Positions 42,935 to 52,393 of a stretch of DNA of 64,000 nucleotides are shown piece after piece. Within the stretch, counting starts at the first letter, position 1, and each line of letters opens with the position of its first letter. This DNA is from Rufibacter psychrotolerans. GTDB taxonomy: Bacteria; Bacteroidota; Bacteroidia; Cytophagales; Hymenobacteraceae. A program made the position numbers and the translations under genes. The stretch spans positions 1-64,000 of the forward strand of contig NZ_JAFFJV010000006.1 in assembly GCF_016924645.1 (NCBI RefSeq), read 5' to 3'. Below the pieces are notes generated by a model. The model was not told the DNA's origin. It was given only the letters and a program-made list of their open reading frames with translations, and did no database searches.

Positions 42935-44476
42935 CTAGTCTCGGCGTTTTCTGGTTTCCTTCAGGAAGCGCTCAATTCCTTTTCTGATCTGCCTGGCCAT
43001 GTCTTCCTGAAAGGCGGGGTTGATGAGTTTCTGCTCGTCTTCGGGGTTGGAGGCGAAGGCGGTTTCTACCAGCGCGTTGGGGTACTCGGTGGGGGCGTTC
43101 AGGGCAAAGTTGAAGCCGCCAATGTTGCCAAACTCCTTCAGGTCCAGCTTCAGGACTTCCTCGTACAGGGCCTGGGAGAGTGGCCTGAACGCCACGTGGC
43201 GGTAATAGGTACTGGTGCCCTGTACTTCGGCCCGGCCCGAGGAGTTCACGTGGATGCTCACCAGCAGGTCTGGTTGCGCCTCCTTCAACCGCCGGATGCG
43301 CTCTGAGTTGTCCAGCGTCACATCGGCCTCGCGGGTCATGACCACGTTCACGTTTTTCTGCTGCAGTTCCTTTTGCAGCAACTTGGCAATTTGCAGGGTG
43401 ATTTCCTTTTCCGGAATGCCGGTCTTGCCCTTGGTGCCCACGTTGGTGCCGCCGTGGCCGGCGTCTACGGCGATGGTGAGGTGCTTCAGTTTCAGTTTCT
43501 CGGGTTGGCGCTTTACTTTCACTACCAACGTGTTGCCCTGGTAACCTACGCTGTAGCCCCACGGCTGCGGATGCTTGAGGTCAATGATCACGCGGTACAC
43601 GTCTGAGGCAACCTGCTGGTACTGCACGTTCCTGACTTCGCGCAGCGAGCGGTGAATGGTCATCCAGTTGGTGTTGGACACGGCCCCGTACACGTCCACC
43701 ACAATGCGGGCGGGGTCTACGTCCATGTAAGAGGTAAAGGGCAGGCGCTGGCCCACCGCTACCCGCACAAAGTCATACTTGCCGTTGGCATCTTCGCCAC
43801 TCACGGTCCAGGAGCTGGTGAGGCTTTCGCCGGTAAAGGTGTTGGGGCCTTCCAGTTTTACCTGTTGCACCGGAATGTAGGCGTTTAGGGTATTGGACAG
43901 CCTGATACGGTAGTCGCGGCCCACTTTGCCGGTGATCTGCACGCGCACCAGAGAATCAAGGTAGCCTATTTTGGCGCCGCCCAGCCGGTCGGTACCCAGG
44001 CCATAGTTCATGTACGGCATGTTGCCCTGGGTAAGGCCGTAGAGGGGCTGGGCCGGGTTAAGGATGGTAAGTTGAGTGGTGCTGGCGTGGGTAGCGGGAG
44101 CCAGCGCCGTGGTGGTGTCGTCTACCAAGACCTGCAGGGATTGGTGCGGCAACTTGTCGCCGGGTTGCACAATGTAGGAGCCCACGTACAGGCCGGCCTC
44201 GCCTTTGTTCTGCCCGGCAGGCAGTTCCTGCAGCGGGTGCTGGTTCCAGAGGCTTACTTTCAGCCCGGGGCTGGTCTTTACCCGCACATTCAGGCGGTCG
44301 CCGGGCAGGAGCCAGAGGTCGGCGTTAGGTTCGGTGCGCACGTAGTCCACTTTGATGGAGTCGGTGGCCGGGGCGGCAACGGCTTTGGTGGAGACAGGTT
44401 TCCGGACCGGGGTATTTTGTGCGGTGGCTGCCTGGCCTAAAAGCCCAAGCACCAACAGGGGGAACAAGTGTTTCAT
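42935..44476 (-). CDS. N-acetylmuramoyl-L-alanine amidase (AmiC-like) with AMIN domain
   Basis: A 513-residue exported zinc amidase that cuts the muramic acid-peptide bond during cell separation. The start MKHLFPLLVLGLLGQAATA-Q at 44476 gives a clean signal peptide; a longer start at 44500 would lie in a promoter box. An AMIN-type domain (about 200-310; VRNVQYQQVASDVYRVIIDL) precedes the Amidase_3 domain: LTIAVDAGHGGTNVG (His), KGKTGIPEKEITLQI (Glu), LLVSIHVNSSGRAEVQGTST (His) and NALVETAFASNPEDE (Glu). The Pro/Lys-rich middle part is not assigned. Confidence 0.92.
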   Translation of the reverse strand: MKHLFPLLVLGLLGQAATAQNTPVRKPVSTKAVAAPATDSIKVDYVRTEPNADLWLLPGDRLNVRVKTSPGLKVSLWNQHPLQELPAGQNKGEAGLYVGSYIVQPGDKLPHQSLQVLVDDTTTALAPATHASTTQLTILNPAQPLYGLTQGNMPYMNYGLGTDRLGGAKIGYLDSLVRVQITGKVGRDYRIRLSNTLNAYIPVQQVKLEGPNTFTGESLTSSWTVSGEDANGKYDFVRVAVGQRLPFTSYMDVDPARIVVDVYGAVSNTNWMTIHRSLREVRNVQYQQVASDVYRVIIDLKHPQPWGYSVGYQGNTLVVKVKRQPEKLKLKHLTIAVDAGHGGTNVGTKGKTGIPEKEITLQIAKLLQKELQQKNVNVVMTREADVTLDNSERIRRLKEAQPDLLVSIHVNSSGRAEVQGTSTYYRHVAFRPLSQALYEEVLKLDLKEFGNIGGFNFALNAPTEYPNALVETAFASNPEDEQKLINPAFQEDMARQIRKGIERFLKETRKRRD

Positions 44477-44496
44477 AAGGGGAGTTTGTCGGTCTG

Positions 44497-44504
44497 CCAA
44501 TATA
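44497..44504 (-). promoter_or_regulatory. -7 box of the amidase gene
   Basis: TATATTGG on the minus strand (one change from TAnnTTTG), with a TTTG about 21 bases upstream. It supports the start at 44476. Confidence 0.4.
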
Positions 44505-44545
44505 CTGCTTCTGCTATGTATGCGCCAAATGCACGCGCCGATATC

Positions 44546-44584
44546 CTGTTTTAGGGCTGTTTTTGGAGAAACAGACCTAAAAAG
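44546..44584. repeat. Pal36 intergenic palindrome, copy 15
   Basis: Left arm CTGTTTTAGGGCTGTTTTTG, right arm GAGAAACAGACCTAAAAAG. Touches the terminator at 44578. Confidence 0.75.
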
Positions 44585-44618
44585 AAGCGTTCCACGCCAG
44601 AGTGGCAGCGGGACGCTC
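44578..44618 (-). terminator. terminator of the BNR-repeat gene
   Basis: On the minus strand AGCGT-CC pairs with GG-(A)-ACGCT, with an inner CCAC/GTGG stem, followed by TTCTTTTTAGG. The T-run lies in the right end of Pal36 copy 15. Confidence 0.65.
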
Positions 44619-44643
44619 TTTTTAGGGATTGCGGTAAGGTGAG

Positions 44644-47600
44644 TTACTGAGCCGCTTTCTTTTCCTTAAACATGATGGCATCCACGTTCTTGCTCCGGAT
44701 GAGTTGGTTCAGGGCTGGCAGATCGGTGGTGAATACCTGGTTCAGTTTCTGAAGTTGCTCGTCTATCTGGGCGGTTACTTCTTTCTGGAACGCGTACATC
44801 TGGTCCGTAGGCCGGAAATCCCCCACTGATGCCTGCGAGGCCAGATTCGCCAGTTTGTTGTTCAACCTGATGGGGAAGTTCAGAGGATCCTGGCCGCTGC
44901 GGTTTTTGGTCTGGTACAGGGTTTCCTCCACCTCGGTCATCTTTTTGTTCATCGCCTTGGCGGCTTCCAGCACGTCTTTCATGTCTTCGCGGTCTTGAAA
45001 ACGGGCGGTCACGCTGTTGATCTGCGTACGGGCCTCCCTGATTTTACCGATGGCGTCGTGCGTCTGGGTGAGTTTGTCACGCACCGAGATCAGGAAATCA
45101 TGTTGCGCCTGCAGATCGGCGAGCGGAGTCTGGCTGCGGGGATCGGGCAAGATCTCGAACTCGGTTTCCTGCGGCTGGCCGTTCAGCGTAAGGCGGGCTT
45201 TGTAGGTACCCGGCACGGCTTTAGGTCCCTGCGTACCGCCGCCCCACAGAATCATGCCTTCAAACCGAGAGGCTTCTGGGTACAGCATGTTCCAGACAAA
45301 CCGGTTCATGCCTTCTTTTACCTCCAGTTTGTTCGTGGGGTCTTTGGCTTTGTTCTCGTACTTCCTGATCAATTTGCCGTCTTTCTGCAAAATCTCCAGA
45401 GAAACGGTAGTGGCGGTATCCGGGGCCTGCGGCAGGTAGAAGTGTACCATTACGCCGCCAGGATGGTTCTGGCCCTCAAACTTGGTATTAGCCGAATTAC
45501 CGCCTGCCAGTTTGTAAGAGGGCATGGGCTTGTACAGGTGGAACTTGCTGCTGGCCACTTGAGGCGTGAGTTGGTGCAAGGGCGTAAGGTCATCTATGAT
45601 CCAGAAGCCCCGGCCCTGGGTGGCGGCAATGAGATTGTCGTTTTTGATAGTGAGATCGGTGATGGACACCAGCGGCAGGTTCATCTGGAAGGGCTGCCAC
45701 GAAGCCCCATCGTTGAACGAGACATACATGCCATACTCTGTACCGGCGTACAGCAAGCCTGGGCGTTTAGGGTCTACGCGCACCACACGGGTAAAATGGT
45801 GGGCCGGGATACCGGTGGTGATTTTAGTCCAGGTTTTGCCGTAATCTGCGGTTTTGAACAGCAGGGGCTGAAAATCGCCGGTCTTGTACAAGGTAGCCGC
45901 CATGTACATCACGCCTTTCTGCGTAGGGTGCGGGTCTACGCTGTTGATCATGCTCCACTCGGGCAACACCTTGGGCGTTACGTTGGTCCAGGTCTTGCCT
46001 CCGTCGCGGGTTACGTGTACCAGGCCATCGTCTGAACCGGTCCAGATCACGCCTTCCTCGGCGGGAGATTCCATGGCCGCGAAGATGGTGCCGTAATACT
46101 CCACGCTGGTGTTGTCTTTGGTGATGGGTCCGCCCGAAGGGCCTAATTTAGACTTGTCATTACGCGTCAGATCCGGGCTGATGACTTCCCAACTCTGACC
46201 TTCATTGGTGGTGACGTGTACGTGGTTGGAGGTGGTGTACAGACGGTTGGCGTTGTGCGGCGAGAAGAAGATAGGGAAGTTCCACTGGAAGCGGTACTTC
46301 ATGCCCTCTGCGCCGTGCCCCATGGGGTTGTCTGGCCACACATTGATGGTGCGCTCAAAACCGGTTTTATGGTCTATGCGGCCCAGGAAACCGCCGTAGT
46401 TGCCGCCGTATACCACATCCGGGTCTTTAGGATTTACGGCCAGGTGCGCGCTTTCAGAACCCGCGGTTTCTTCCCAGTCATGCATACCAATGCTGCGGCC
46501 GGTGGTGCGGTGCGCGATTCGGATGGCGCTGTTGTCTTGCTGCGCTCCGTAGATGCGGTACGGGAACGCGTTATCCGTGACTACGCGGTAGAACTGGCCG
46601 GTGGGCTGGTTGTCCATGGTGCTCCAGTTCTCACCGCCGTCAAAGCTCACCTGGGCCCCGCCGTCATCGGCAATGATCATGCGCTTGGAATCTTCCGGGG
46701 AAATCCAGAGGTCGTGGTGGTCAGAGTGCTGGGTCCGGATGGATTTGAAGGTGCGGCCGCCGTCGGTGGAGTAGTGGTGGCCTACGTTGAGCACGTACAC
46801 GCCTTCTTCATTCTGCGGATCGGCGTAGACGCGGGTGTAGTACCAGGCCCGTTGGCGCAGGCTGCGGTCATCGTTCACCTTGGTCCAGTTCTGACCTCCG
46901 TCCTCTGAGCGGAATAAGCCTCCGTTCTCGGCTTCCACTAAGGCCCACACGCGCTGGTTATTCACCGGCGACACCGTGATGCCAATAATGCCCAGCGTGC
47001 CTTTGGGCAGACCGTTGTTGCGGGAAATCTCTTTCCAGGTGTCGCCGCCGTCGGTGCTTTTCCAGATGCCGGAGCCAGGACCGCCGCTGGAAAGGCTGTA
47101 GGGCGTGCGCTGTACCCGCCAGGAGGTGGCGTACAGGTGCCTCGGGTTTACCGGATCCAGGATGAGGTCCACCATGCCCACCTCGTTGTTCACAAACAGC
47201 ACGCGTTCCCAGGTTTTGCCCCCGTCTTTGGAGCGGTACACGCCGCGCATGTCATTCGGTGCGTAGAGGTTTCCCAGGGCTGCCGCATACACCAGATCAG
47301 GGTTCTTGGGGTGAATGCGTACGCGCGTAATATGCTTGGAATCCTTCAAGCCGATGTGCTGCCAGGTTTGCCCCGCATCCACCGACTTCCACATCCCAAA
47401 ACCCGAAGACACGTTGCCCCGCACGGTTTTCTCTCCTTCGCCCACGTAGATCACGTTAGGGTCTGCCTCGCTCACCGCTACCGCCCCAATGGAGCCCCCG
47501 AAGAACTTGTCTGAGATGTTCTCCCAACTGGAACCGCCGTCTTTGGTGCGCCATACGCCCCCGCCGGTACTTCCGAAATAGTACAGGTTAGGCTTGCCCG

Positions 47601-47832
47601 GCACCCCGGTCACGGTGGCTGAGCGCCCCCCGCGGTAGGGCCCGATGGAACGCCAGGTAAGCCCGTTGTACAACTTGGCCGGGTAAGGGTCCTGAACGGC
47701 CTTTTTATTTCTGGAAGCCTTGGGAGTTGATTTTTTCTGGGCCTCTCCGGAAAGCGGCGCCAAAAGCGTCATTCCGCCTAAAAGCAGGGGAAGCCACCGC
47801 CGGACGAACCGTTGTGGTAAAGGTGTTTGCAT
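44644..47832 (-). CDS. exported BNR/Asp-box beta-propeller protein (VPS10/sortilin-like)
   Basis: A 1062-residue protein with a signal peptide (RRWLPLLLGGMTLLAPLSGEA). About residues 50-740 form propeller repeats with at least ten Asp-box turns: TKDGGSSW, SVDAGQTW, SKDGGKTW, STDGGDTW, SEDGGQNW, STDGGRTF, SFDGGENW, TNEGQSW, TRDGGKTW, TADYGKTW, FNDGASW. The C-terminal ~300 residues have a FlgD/Ig-like piece (VSLEILQKDGKLIRKYEN) and a helical, probably coiled-coil end (DKLTQTHDAIGKIREARTQI). Such proteins are often annotated as glycosyl hydrolases, but no catalytic residues can be named. No T9SS sorting domain is present. Function unknown. Confidence 0.85.
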   Translation of the reverse strand: MQTPLPQRFVRRWLPLLLGGMTLLAPLSGEAQKKSTPKASRNKKAVQDPYPAKLYNGLTWRSIGPYRGGRSATVTGVPGKPNLYYFGSTGGGVWRTKDGGSSWENISDKFFGGSIGAVAVSEADPNVIYVGEGEKTVRGNVSSGFGMWKSVDAGQTWQHIGLKDSKHITRVRIHPKNPDLVYAAALGNLYAPNDMRGVYRSKDGGKTWERVLFVNNEVGMVDLILDPVNPRHLYATSWRVQRTPYSLSSGGPGSGIWKSTDGGDTWKEISRNNGLPKGTLGIIGITVSPVNNQRVWALVEAENGGLFRSEDGGQNWTKVNDDRSLRQRAWYYTRVYADPQNEEGVYVLNVGHHYSTDGGRTFKSIRTQHSDHHDLWISPEDSKRMIIADDGGAQVSFDGGENWSTMDNQPTGQFYRVVTDNAFPYRIYGAQQDNSAIRIAHRTTGRSIGMHDWEETAGSESAHLAVNPKDPDVVYGGNYGGFLGRIDHKTGFERTINVWPDNPMGHGAEGMKYRFQWNFPIFFSPHNANRLYTTSNHVHVTTNEGQSWEVISPDLTRNDKSKLGPSGGPITKDNTSVEYYGTIFAAMESPAEEGVIWTGSDDGLVHVTRDGGKTWTNVTPKVLPEWSMINSVDPHPTQKGVMYMAATLYKTGDFQPLLFKTADYGKTWTKITTGIPAHHFTRVVRVDPKRPGLLYAGTEYGMYVSFNDGASWQPFQMNLPLVSITDLTIKNDNLIAATQGRGFWIIDDLTPLHQLTPQVASSKFHLYKPMPSYKLAGGNSANTKFEGQNHPGGVMVHFYLPQAPDTATTVSLEILQKDGKLIRKYENKAKDPTNKLEVKEGMNRFVWNMLYPEASRFEGMILWGGGTQGPKAVPGTYKARLTLNGQPQETEFEILPDPRSQTPLADLQAQHDFLISVRDKLTQTHDAIGKIREARTQINSVTARFQDREDMKDVLEAAKAMNKKMTEVEETLYQTKNRSGQDPLNFPIRLNNKLANLASQASVGDFRPTDQMYAFQKEVTAQIDEQLQKLNQVFTTDLPALNQLIRSKNVDAIMFKEKKAAQ

Positions 47833-47902
47833 GCTGGTTTGTTTGCTTTGTGTTTAGGAATAGAAGCAGTAAGCTACTGAAAATTTCAGGAAGGTGGGCT
47901 AC

Positions 47903-47941
47903 GCATTTTCAGGTTGTTTTCATGAAAACTGCCTGAAAACG
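47903..47941. repeat. Pal36 intergenic palindrome, copy 16
   Basis: Left arm GCATTTTCAGGTTGTTTTC, right arm GAAAACTGCCTGAAAACG. The CAGG/CCTG pair replaces AGGC/GCCT on both arms. Ends six bases before the next gene's 3' end. Confidence 0.8.
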
Positions 47942-47946
47942 ATCTG

Positions 47947-48621
47947 TTACAGTTTGTACACCACTTCCTTTGATGAGAAAAGAATTCCAGTTTTAAAATC
48001 TCTGATGGGGAAAGTGAACTTGATAGTATATCCTGCTTTTACATTAACCGGATCTGGAAAAGGAGCCAGTGAAATAACAGTAACTGATTGCATGGGGGCT
48101 CTGTCTACTAGTTTGCCCAGTTCATCATAGACCTCTACATCAAAATACCGACCGATACGGTACCTGTTTGACAAGTGCTTCCCCGTTCTTTTATCAAGCA
48201 AAGCAAACTCAATTGTTTGCTTTTGGGCGAAGTTGTCTTGCAGCAGCTTTGCTTCAACCAATGGGGGCTCAATGGCCTGGAATGCGCTTGTTTTAGTTGA
48301 GACAACGTTTTTCCCATTCTCACGAAAGGTGTAAACCGTTACAATTACTACCTCGCCTGCTGTTTTAGGGGTGATGTAGTATCTGTAATCCTCCACTGGG
48401 CTTACCTGAAGCGAATCAAACGTACCGTTCCTGATTATCACATCTAACAAGCGAAGTCCTGGTTTCAGCTTTATTTCGTTTTTCTGCTTTGCTATGAAAT
48501 GGCGTAAAGGTTTCTGCAGCGGATAAGCATCGTCCTGGCAAATGGTAATAAGCTGCTCTTGTCCTACTGTAACGATGGAGTATAAGCAGAAAATGAAAAG
48601 AAACGTAACTGCCTTGCCCAT
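47947..48621 (-). CDS. exported protein of unknown function, AT-rich
   Basis: A 224-residue protein I do not recognise. It has a signal peptide (AVTFLFIFCLYSIVTVG-Q) and, from the strand pattern, probably two beta-sandwich domains: about 25-115 (LLDVIIRNGTFDSLQVSPVE; GEVVIVTVYTFRENGKNV) and 120-224 (FALLDKRTGKHL; GYTIKFTFPIRDFKTG). The layout loosely recalls GldM-type C-terminal domains, but I cannot support that. The gene is clearly more AT-rich than its neighbours, which may mean later arrival. It lies six bases after the DUF3999 gene on the same strand and may be its third partner. Confidence 0.75.
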   Translation of the reverse strand: MGKAVTFLFIFCLYSIVTVGQEQLITICQDDAYPLQKPLRHFIAKQKNEIKLKPGLRLLDVIIRNGTFDSLQVSPVEDYRYYITPKTAGEVVIVTVYTFRENGKNVVSTKTSAFQAIEPPLVEAKLLQDNFAQKQTIEFALLDKRTGKHLSNRYRIGRYFDVEVYDELGKLVDRAPMQSVTVISLAPFPDPVNVKAGYTIKFTFPIRDFKTGILFSSKEVVYKL

Positions 48622-48627
48622 CTGTTT

Positions 48628-49872
48628 TCAGCCTTTTTTCTCCATATCACGCAATAAACGCACGGTCATGTAACCCAACCCCACCGCCAGAAGCGCAATA
48701 GCGGCCCAGATCAGAATGGTAGAGCTGCGGGGAGACGGTTTCTTTTCTGCCTGCAATGATTGGATTTGCCTGGTCTCCACCACGGGAATGTTCTGCGGAA
48801 TGCTGTCCTGGAAAAACTGCAGGTCATACTCAGGCGCAGTCAGCTTCTCGCTCCCGAATTTCAACGTGTACGTTTGATTGGGTGCCAATTCAGCTACCAG
48901 ATACCGGTTGAGCTGTAACACCCGCACAGAGTCAATGGTAAGCGGCGGGTTATCTGCGTTTTCAATCTGAATGGTTAAGGCTTCCACTTTCTGGCGGGGC
49001 AGGTCCAGCACCGCAGGCGCATTGGAATGCAGCAGTAGTGGGACTGAAGTTTCTTCCATTCTGGCGCGCTTTCTTCGCTTTCTGCGGCGCTCATGGCCTT
49101 GTTGTTCGCCCAACACAACTTGCCCCGGCCGATGGTACAAAGCAGGCGCCGAGATGTAAAATGCTATCTGCTCTGGGTACACCGGTTGCCCGAACCTCAG
49201 CCGCAGATACGTGGTGTGGTTCTCGGTGCTGTCTACCCGGCTGAAAGACTGGACCGGAATACGCGTGTACTTGCCGGCCTCTGAGTAGGTGTCATAGTAA
49301 CCGGCTTTCAAGATGTTGAGCGGGGCGCTGGTGGAATCGTTGAGCTGGAGCCGGAAATATTGGTAGTTGCTTAACGGGAAGTCCAGCAGCTTTACCTCGG
49401 CGGTTTTCTGGGTGTTCCTGATGGCATAGAGCAGGTCCTGTTCTTTGAGTACATACCAGTTCTGCTGATCATCGCTCCCGCTCAAAGAAACCTGCTTGCG
49501 GACCTCGGCATTGCCAATGAGCAGGCTGATGTTGTTGATGGCACGCTTCTGCGGATTGTGCACCAGCAACTCAGAAATGCCACCCGGCTGGCGGGTGTAA
49601 CGCAAAATCTGGTACGGCTTGAACAACGTGCGGTACTGCACAGGCACCTCGGTGCGCAACAGGTACGGCACAGCCTGCCCTTTCGTGTCAAAGAGCCGGA
49701 TGTCTTCCTGATTAGGTTGGGAGTGGCCCACCACCCGAGGGGAAAGCAGAATGCGGTAATAGCCTGGTTGTGCCACCGGAGCCAGTTGGGTCTGCCACGC
49801 AAAGTCCTGCGCCCAGGTGGGCTGAAAGGCCAGCAGCCAGCCAAGAGCTAGGAGAAAAAGCTTACTCTTCAT
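48628..49872 (-). CDS. DUF3999 family exported membrane protein
   Basis: A 414-residue protein with a signal peptide (LFLLALGWLLAFQPTWA-Q), a long periplasmic beta-rich part (DFAWQTQLAPVAQPGYYRIL; VPYLLRTEVPVQYRTLF; LSGSDDQQNWYVLKEQD) and one C-terminal membrane helix (TILIWAAIALLAVGLGYMTV) with a short basic tail. This is the DUF3999 arrangement. Its start overlaps the end of the DUF2339 gene by 11 bases. The two families often occur together; no molecular function is known. Confidence 0.85.
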   Translation of the reverse strand: MKSKLFLLALGWLLAFQPTWAQDFAWQTQLAPVAQPGYYRILLSPRVVGHSQPNQEDIRLFDTKGQAVPYLLRTEVPVQYRTLFKPYQILRYTRQPGGISELLVHNPQKRAINNISLLIGNAEVRKQVSLSGSDDQQNWYVLKEQDLLYAIRNTQKTAEVKLLDFPLSNYQYFRLQLNDSTSAPLNILKAGYYDTYSEAGKYTRIPVQSFSRVDSTENHTTYLRLRFGQPVYPEQIAFYISAPALYHRPGQVVLGEQQGHERRRKRRKRARMEETSVPLLLHSNAPAVLDLPRQKVEALTIQIENADNPPLTIDSVRVLQLNRYLVAELAPNQTYTLKFGSEKLTAPEYDLQFFQDSIPQNIPVVETRQIQSLQAEKKPSPRSSTILIWAAIALLAVGLGYMTVRLLRDMEKKG

Positions 49873-52297
49873 GGGCTAACGGGGCCTGATCTGTAGGGGT
49901 GGTGTCTCCCTCCAGAATCAGGTTTTTCAGTTTTTGGTACATAAAGGAAATCACCAGCAGGAGCAGGCCCAGGCAGATGAAAGCGGCAATCTTGCCTCCT
50001 TCGGTCATATCGCGCACATCAAACAGGAAGAGCTTGAGCAGTGTAAGGAAGAACAGGCTAAGGGAAATGATCCGGAGGGTTTTGATTTTCCGGGACATGC
50101 CCACCATCATGAGCCCAAACGAGGTCACGCCCCACAAGATAGGATACCCGATTTTGCGCACGTGGCGCAGTGTCTCATAGTGTTCTGCTGCGGAAGGGTG
50201 GGAGGCCAGCAACCAGAGATGTTCCAGCTCATAACTGAACAAGAACACGCCTGCCGCACTCGCCGCCCACAAACTGAGTTTTCCTATCAGGCTGGTAAAG
50301 CCGTACTGTTGCTGCACCTTCTTGAGCGTTGCCGCTAGTAAAACCAGCAAGTTCAACAGCGGCAGATAATGGAACAGAAACGCTCCTAACGTCTGGGTGC
50401 CGTTAAACAGATAACCGTTGCGGATGTAGGTGGTAGAAGTCTGCAGATTGGTCATGTACCCCAACAGCGCCACTACAGATAAAACCATGGCAATGCGGGT
50501 GTAAATGGGGTTGACCAGACGGCCACTCCACCAGAGCAGACCCAGTAAGAACAGGTAATGGTAAAAGCCTATTGCCAGCACCTGTACATCTCCGCTTAAA
50601 GTGGAATGCGCCAGTTGGTGCTGCAGTTCCAGTAAAAGCACTAGGTACAGAAACAGCACCAAGGCGATGCCCACCAATGTTCGGTAAATCTGGAAGAACC
50701 TGTTTGGTGCCTGAACATCGGTTGGCAGTTCGCGGCTCAGGAGGCTCCAGGTACCTGCCAGTGCGGCCACAGATACTATTCCGGTAATAAACAGCTTGTT
50801 GATCAGCAGCGGCAGTCCTTCGCGGGCGATAGAATAATCCAGCCAATCCATCATCAGGCTGCCCAGCATCAAGGCCAGTACCAGCACTGAGGCATATTTC
50901 ATCAGCTGAATGCCCGACCGTTGCGAGAGCCACAGCAAAAGCACTGCCTCTAACGCCCAGAAAAGGGTGATATAGTTGCCCTCCAGCTGAATGGGTGCTG
51001 ATAAACTCAGGAAGGTAAGCACCAGGCCAATGAGCAGGTACACCAGGTTGCGGTCTACGCGGTTGCTGCGGTACAAGCCAAACGCAAACGCGAAATTGAA
51101 CACCCCCAGCAAAATGGTGAACAGACCCCGATAGCTTCCCCCGGCAACCTGAGACATCACGTACATGCCCACGCCGTAGTACAGAAACGTGTTGCTCAGC
51201 AGCATCATGATCTCCATGCCTGTGAATTTCCGTCGCTCCTTTACGTTGTAAATGATGTTCATCAGGAAAAACACCAGGTAAAACAGCGTGGCGAAAACCA
51301 GGGCTCCGGCGTACGGCGCATTGGGAGTCTCTACCACCCGGGTGCTGAACCAGCCGCCGTACAGAATGATGGTGAACACGTAGGCGATGAAGTTGAGCAG
51401 GTTCCACTTCTTGAAGTACGCCAGCACCAGAATGCCCACGTTCAGCAGCAGAATAAACACGAACAGCACTATGTAATTGCCCTCGCCGGTGCTCACCATG
51501 AACGGACTCCCGAAACCACCAATCAGCGCCAGCACCGCCAGTTCCATGCGGTCATAGGCAATGGACAGGAAAATGGTGAAGCCCGTAATAACTACCATTA
51601 GCACAAACGCCACCGTCTGGCTGAAAATTTGGTACTCATGAAACGCGATGGCAATAGTGAAGTACAGCACGGCCATGCCGCCGCCAATCAGCACCGAACT
51701 GAAGGCTTTGTATTCTTTCCGTAACCAATGCGCCACGCCCATCAAGGCCCCGCCCGCCAGCAACCCAATGGCTACCCGGCCCACTTCGTTGATCCAATCC
51801 TGGTCAATGGCGTATTTCACGAAGAACCCGATGCCCAGCACCAGAATGGCAATCCCCAGCTTGTTGATGAGGTTCTCGCCAATGAATTTCTCCCAATCCA
51901 GCTTGCGCGAGAAGAAAGAAGGTGTTTTGGAGGCTTTTTCCTGAAAAGACGGTGATTCTGCCGCAGAAGTGAAGGCGGCCACCGGAACAGGCTCAGGTAT
52001 CGGGAATGAAGTTGGAGCCTCCACAGGTTTGGTATCAGGCACCACCGGAGGAGGCGTAGACTGAGCTTTGGCCGGCTCAGGAGCTGGGGCAGATAGGGTA
52101 GCGACATCCCGGCGAGCGGCGGCTTCGGCGGCATCAATAGGCGGACGAACCGTAGACCTGCTAACCTGTTCCCGCAAGCGGGTGAGTTCATCCCGCACTT
52201 CCTGCATGTCGCGGCGGTGCTGCTGCAAGTGGTTGGAGATTCGGGTGCCAAACCAGATTGCCAGTACCACCAACACCAAAAGCAGAAATACCTCCAT
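49862..52297 (-). CDS. DUF2339 family polytopic membrane protein
   Basis: An 811-residue protein. An N-terminal helix (MEVFLLLVLVVLAIWFGTRI) and a coiled-coil stretch (LQQHRRDMQEVRDELTRLRE) are followed by a Pro/Ala-rich linker (about 60-135) and then some twenty or more membrane helices from WEKFIGENLINKLGIAILVL to the end. The block FIGENLINKLGIAILVLGIG is typical of DUF2339. Function unknown; the partner is the DUF3999 gene it overlaps. An 8-bp hairpin in the leader includes the AT of the start codon. Confidence 0.87.
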   Translation of the reverse strand: MEVFLLLVLVVLAIWFGTRISNHLQQHRRDMQEVRDELTRLREQVSRSTVRPPIDAAEAAARRDVATLSAPAPEPAKAQSTPPPVVPDTKPVEAPTSFPIPEPVPVAAFTSAAESPSFQEKASKTPSFFSRKLDWEKFIGENLINKLGIAILVLGIGFFVKYAIDQDWINEVGRVAIGLLAGGALMGVAHWLRKEYKAFSSVLIGGGMAVLYFTIAIAFHEYQIFSQTVAFVLMVVITGFTIFLSIAYDRMELAVLALIGGFGSPFMVSTGEGNYIVLFVFILLLNVGILVLAYFKKWNLLNFIAYVFTIILYGGWFSTRVVETPNAPYAGALVFATLFYLVFFLMNIIYNVKERRKFTGMEIMMLLSNTFLYYGVGMYVMSQVAGGSYRGLFTILLGVFNFAFAFGLYRSNRVDRNLVYLLIGLVLTFLSLSAPIQLEGNYITLFWALEAVLLLWLSQRSGIQLMKYASVLVLALMLGSLMMDWLDYSIAREGLPLLINKLFITGIVSVAALAGTWSLLSRELPTDVQAPNRFFQIYRTLVGIALVLFLYLVLLLELQHQLAHSTLSGDVQVLAIGFYHYLFLLGLLWWSGRLVNPIYTRIAMVLSVVALLGYMTNLQTSTTYIRNGYLFNGTQTLGAFLFHYLPLLNLLVLLAATLKKVQQQYGFTSLIGKLSLWAASAAGVFLFSYELEHLWLLASHPSAAEHYETLRHVRKIGYPILWGVTSFGLMMVGMSRKIKTLRIISLSLFFLTLLKLFLFDVRDMTEGGKIAAFICLGLLLLVISFMYQKLKNLILEGDTTPTDQAPLAHEE

Positions 52298-52324
52298 AGA
52301 GCCCAGTTATTGTGTAGGCTCTAT
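52295..52324 (-). promoter_or_regulatory. hairpin over the DUF2339 start codon
   Basis: In the mRNA ATAGAGCC pairs with GGCTCTAT, the last two bases being the AT of the ATG, around a 13-base loop. It could lower initiation. Confidence 0.4.
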
Positions 52325-52393
52325 ATTACAAATTATCTTGTAAAATAGTGAGTGGCTTGTTCTTGGAAGGGTTTAGAGAATGTCCCTCGGGTT

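Noticed and set aside
48622..48643. Half copy of Pal36 at the end of the DUF3999 gene
   Set aside because: Only a left-arm-like CTGTTTTCAGCCTTTTTTC is present; no right arm follows, and part of it is coding.
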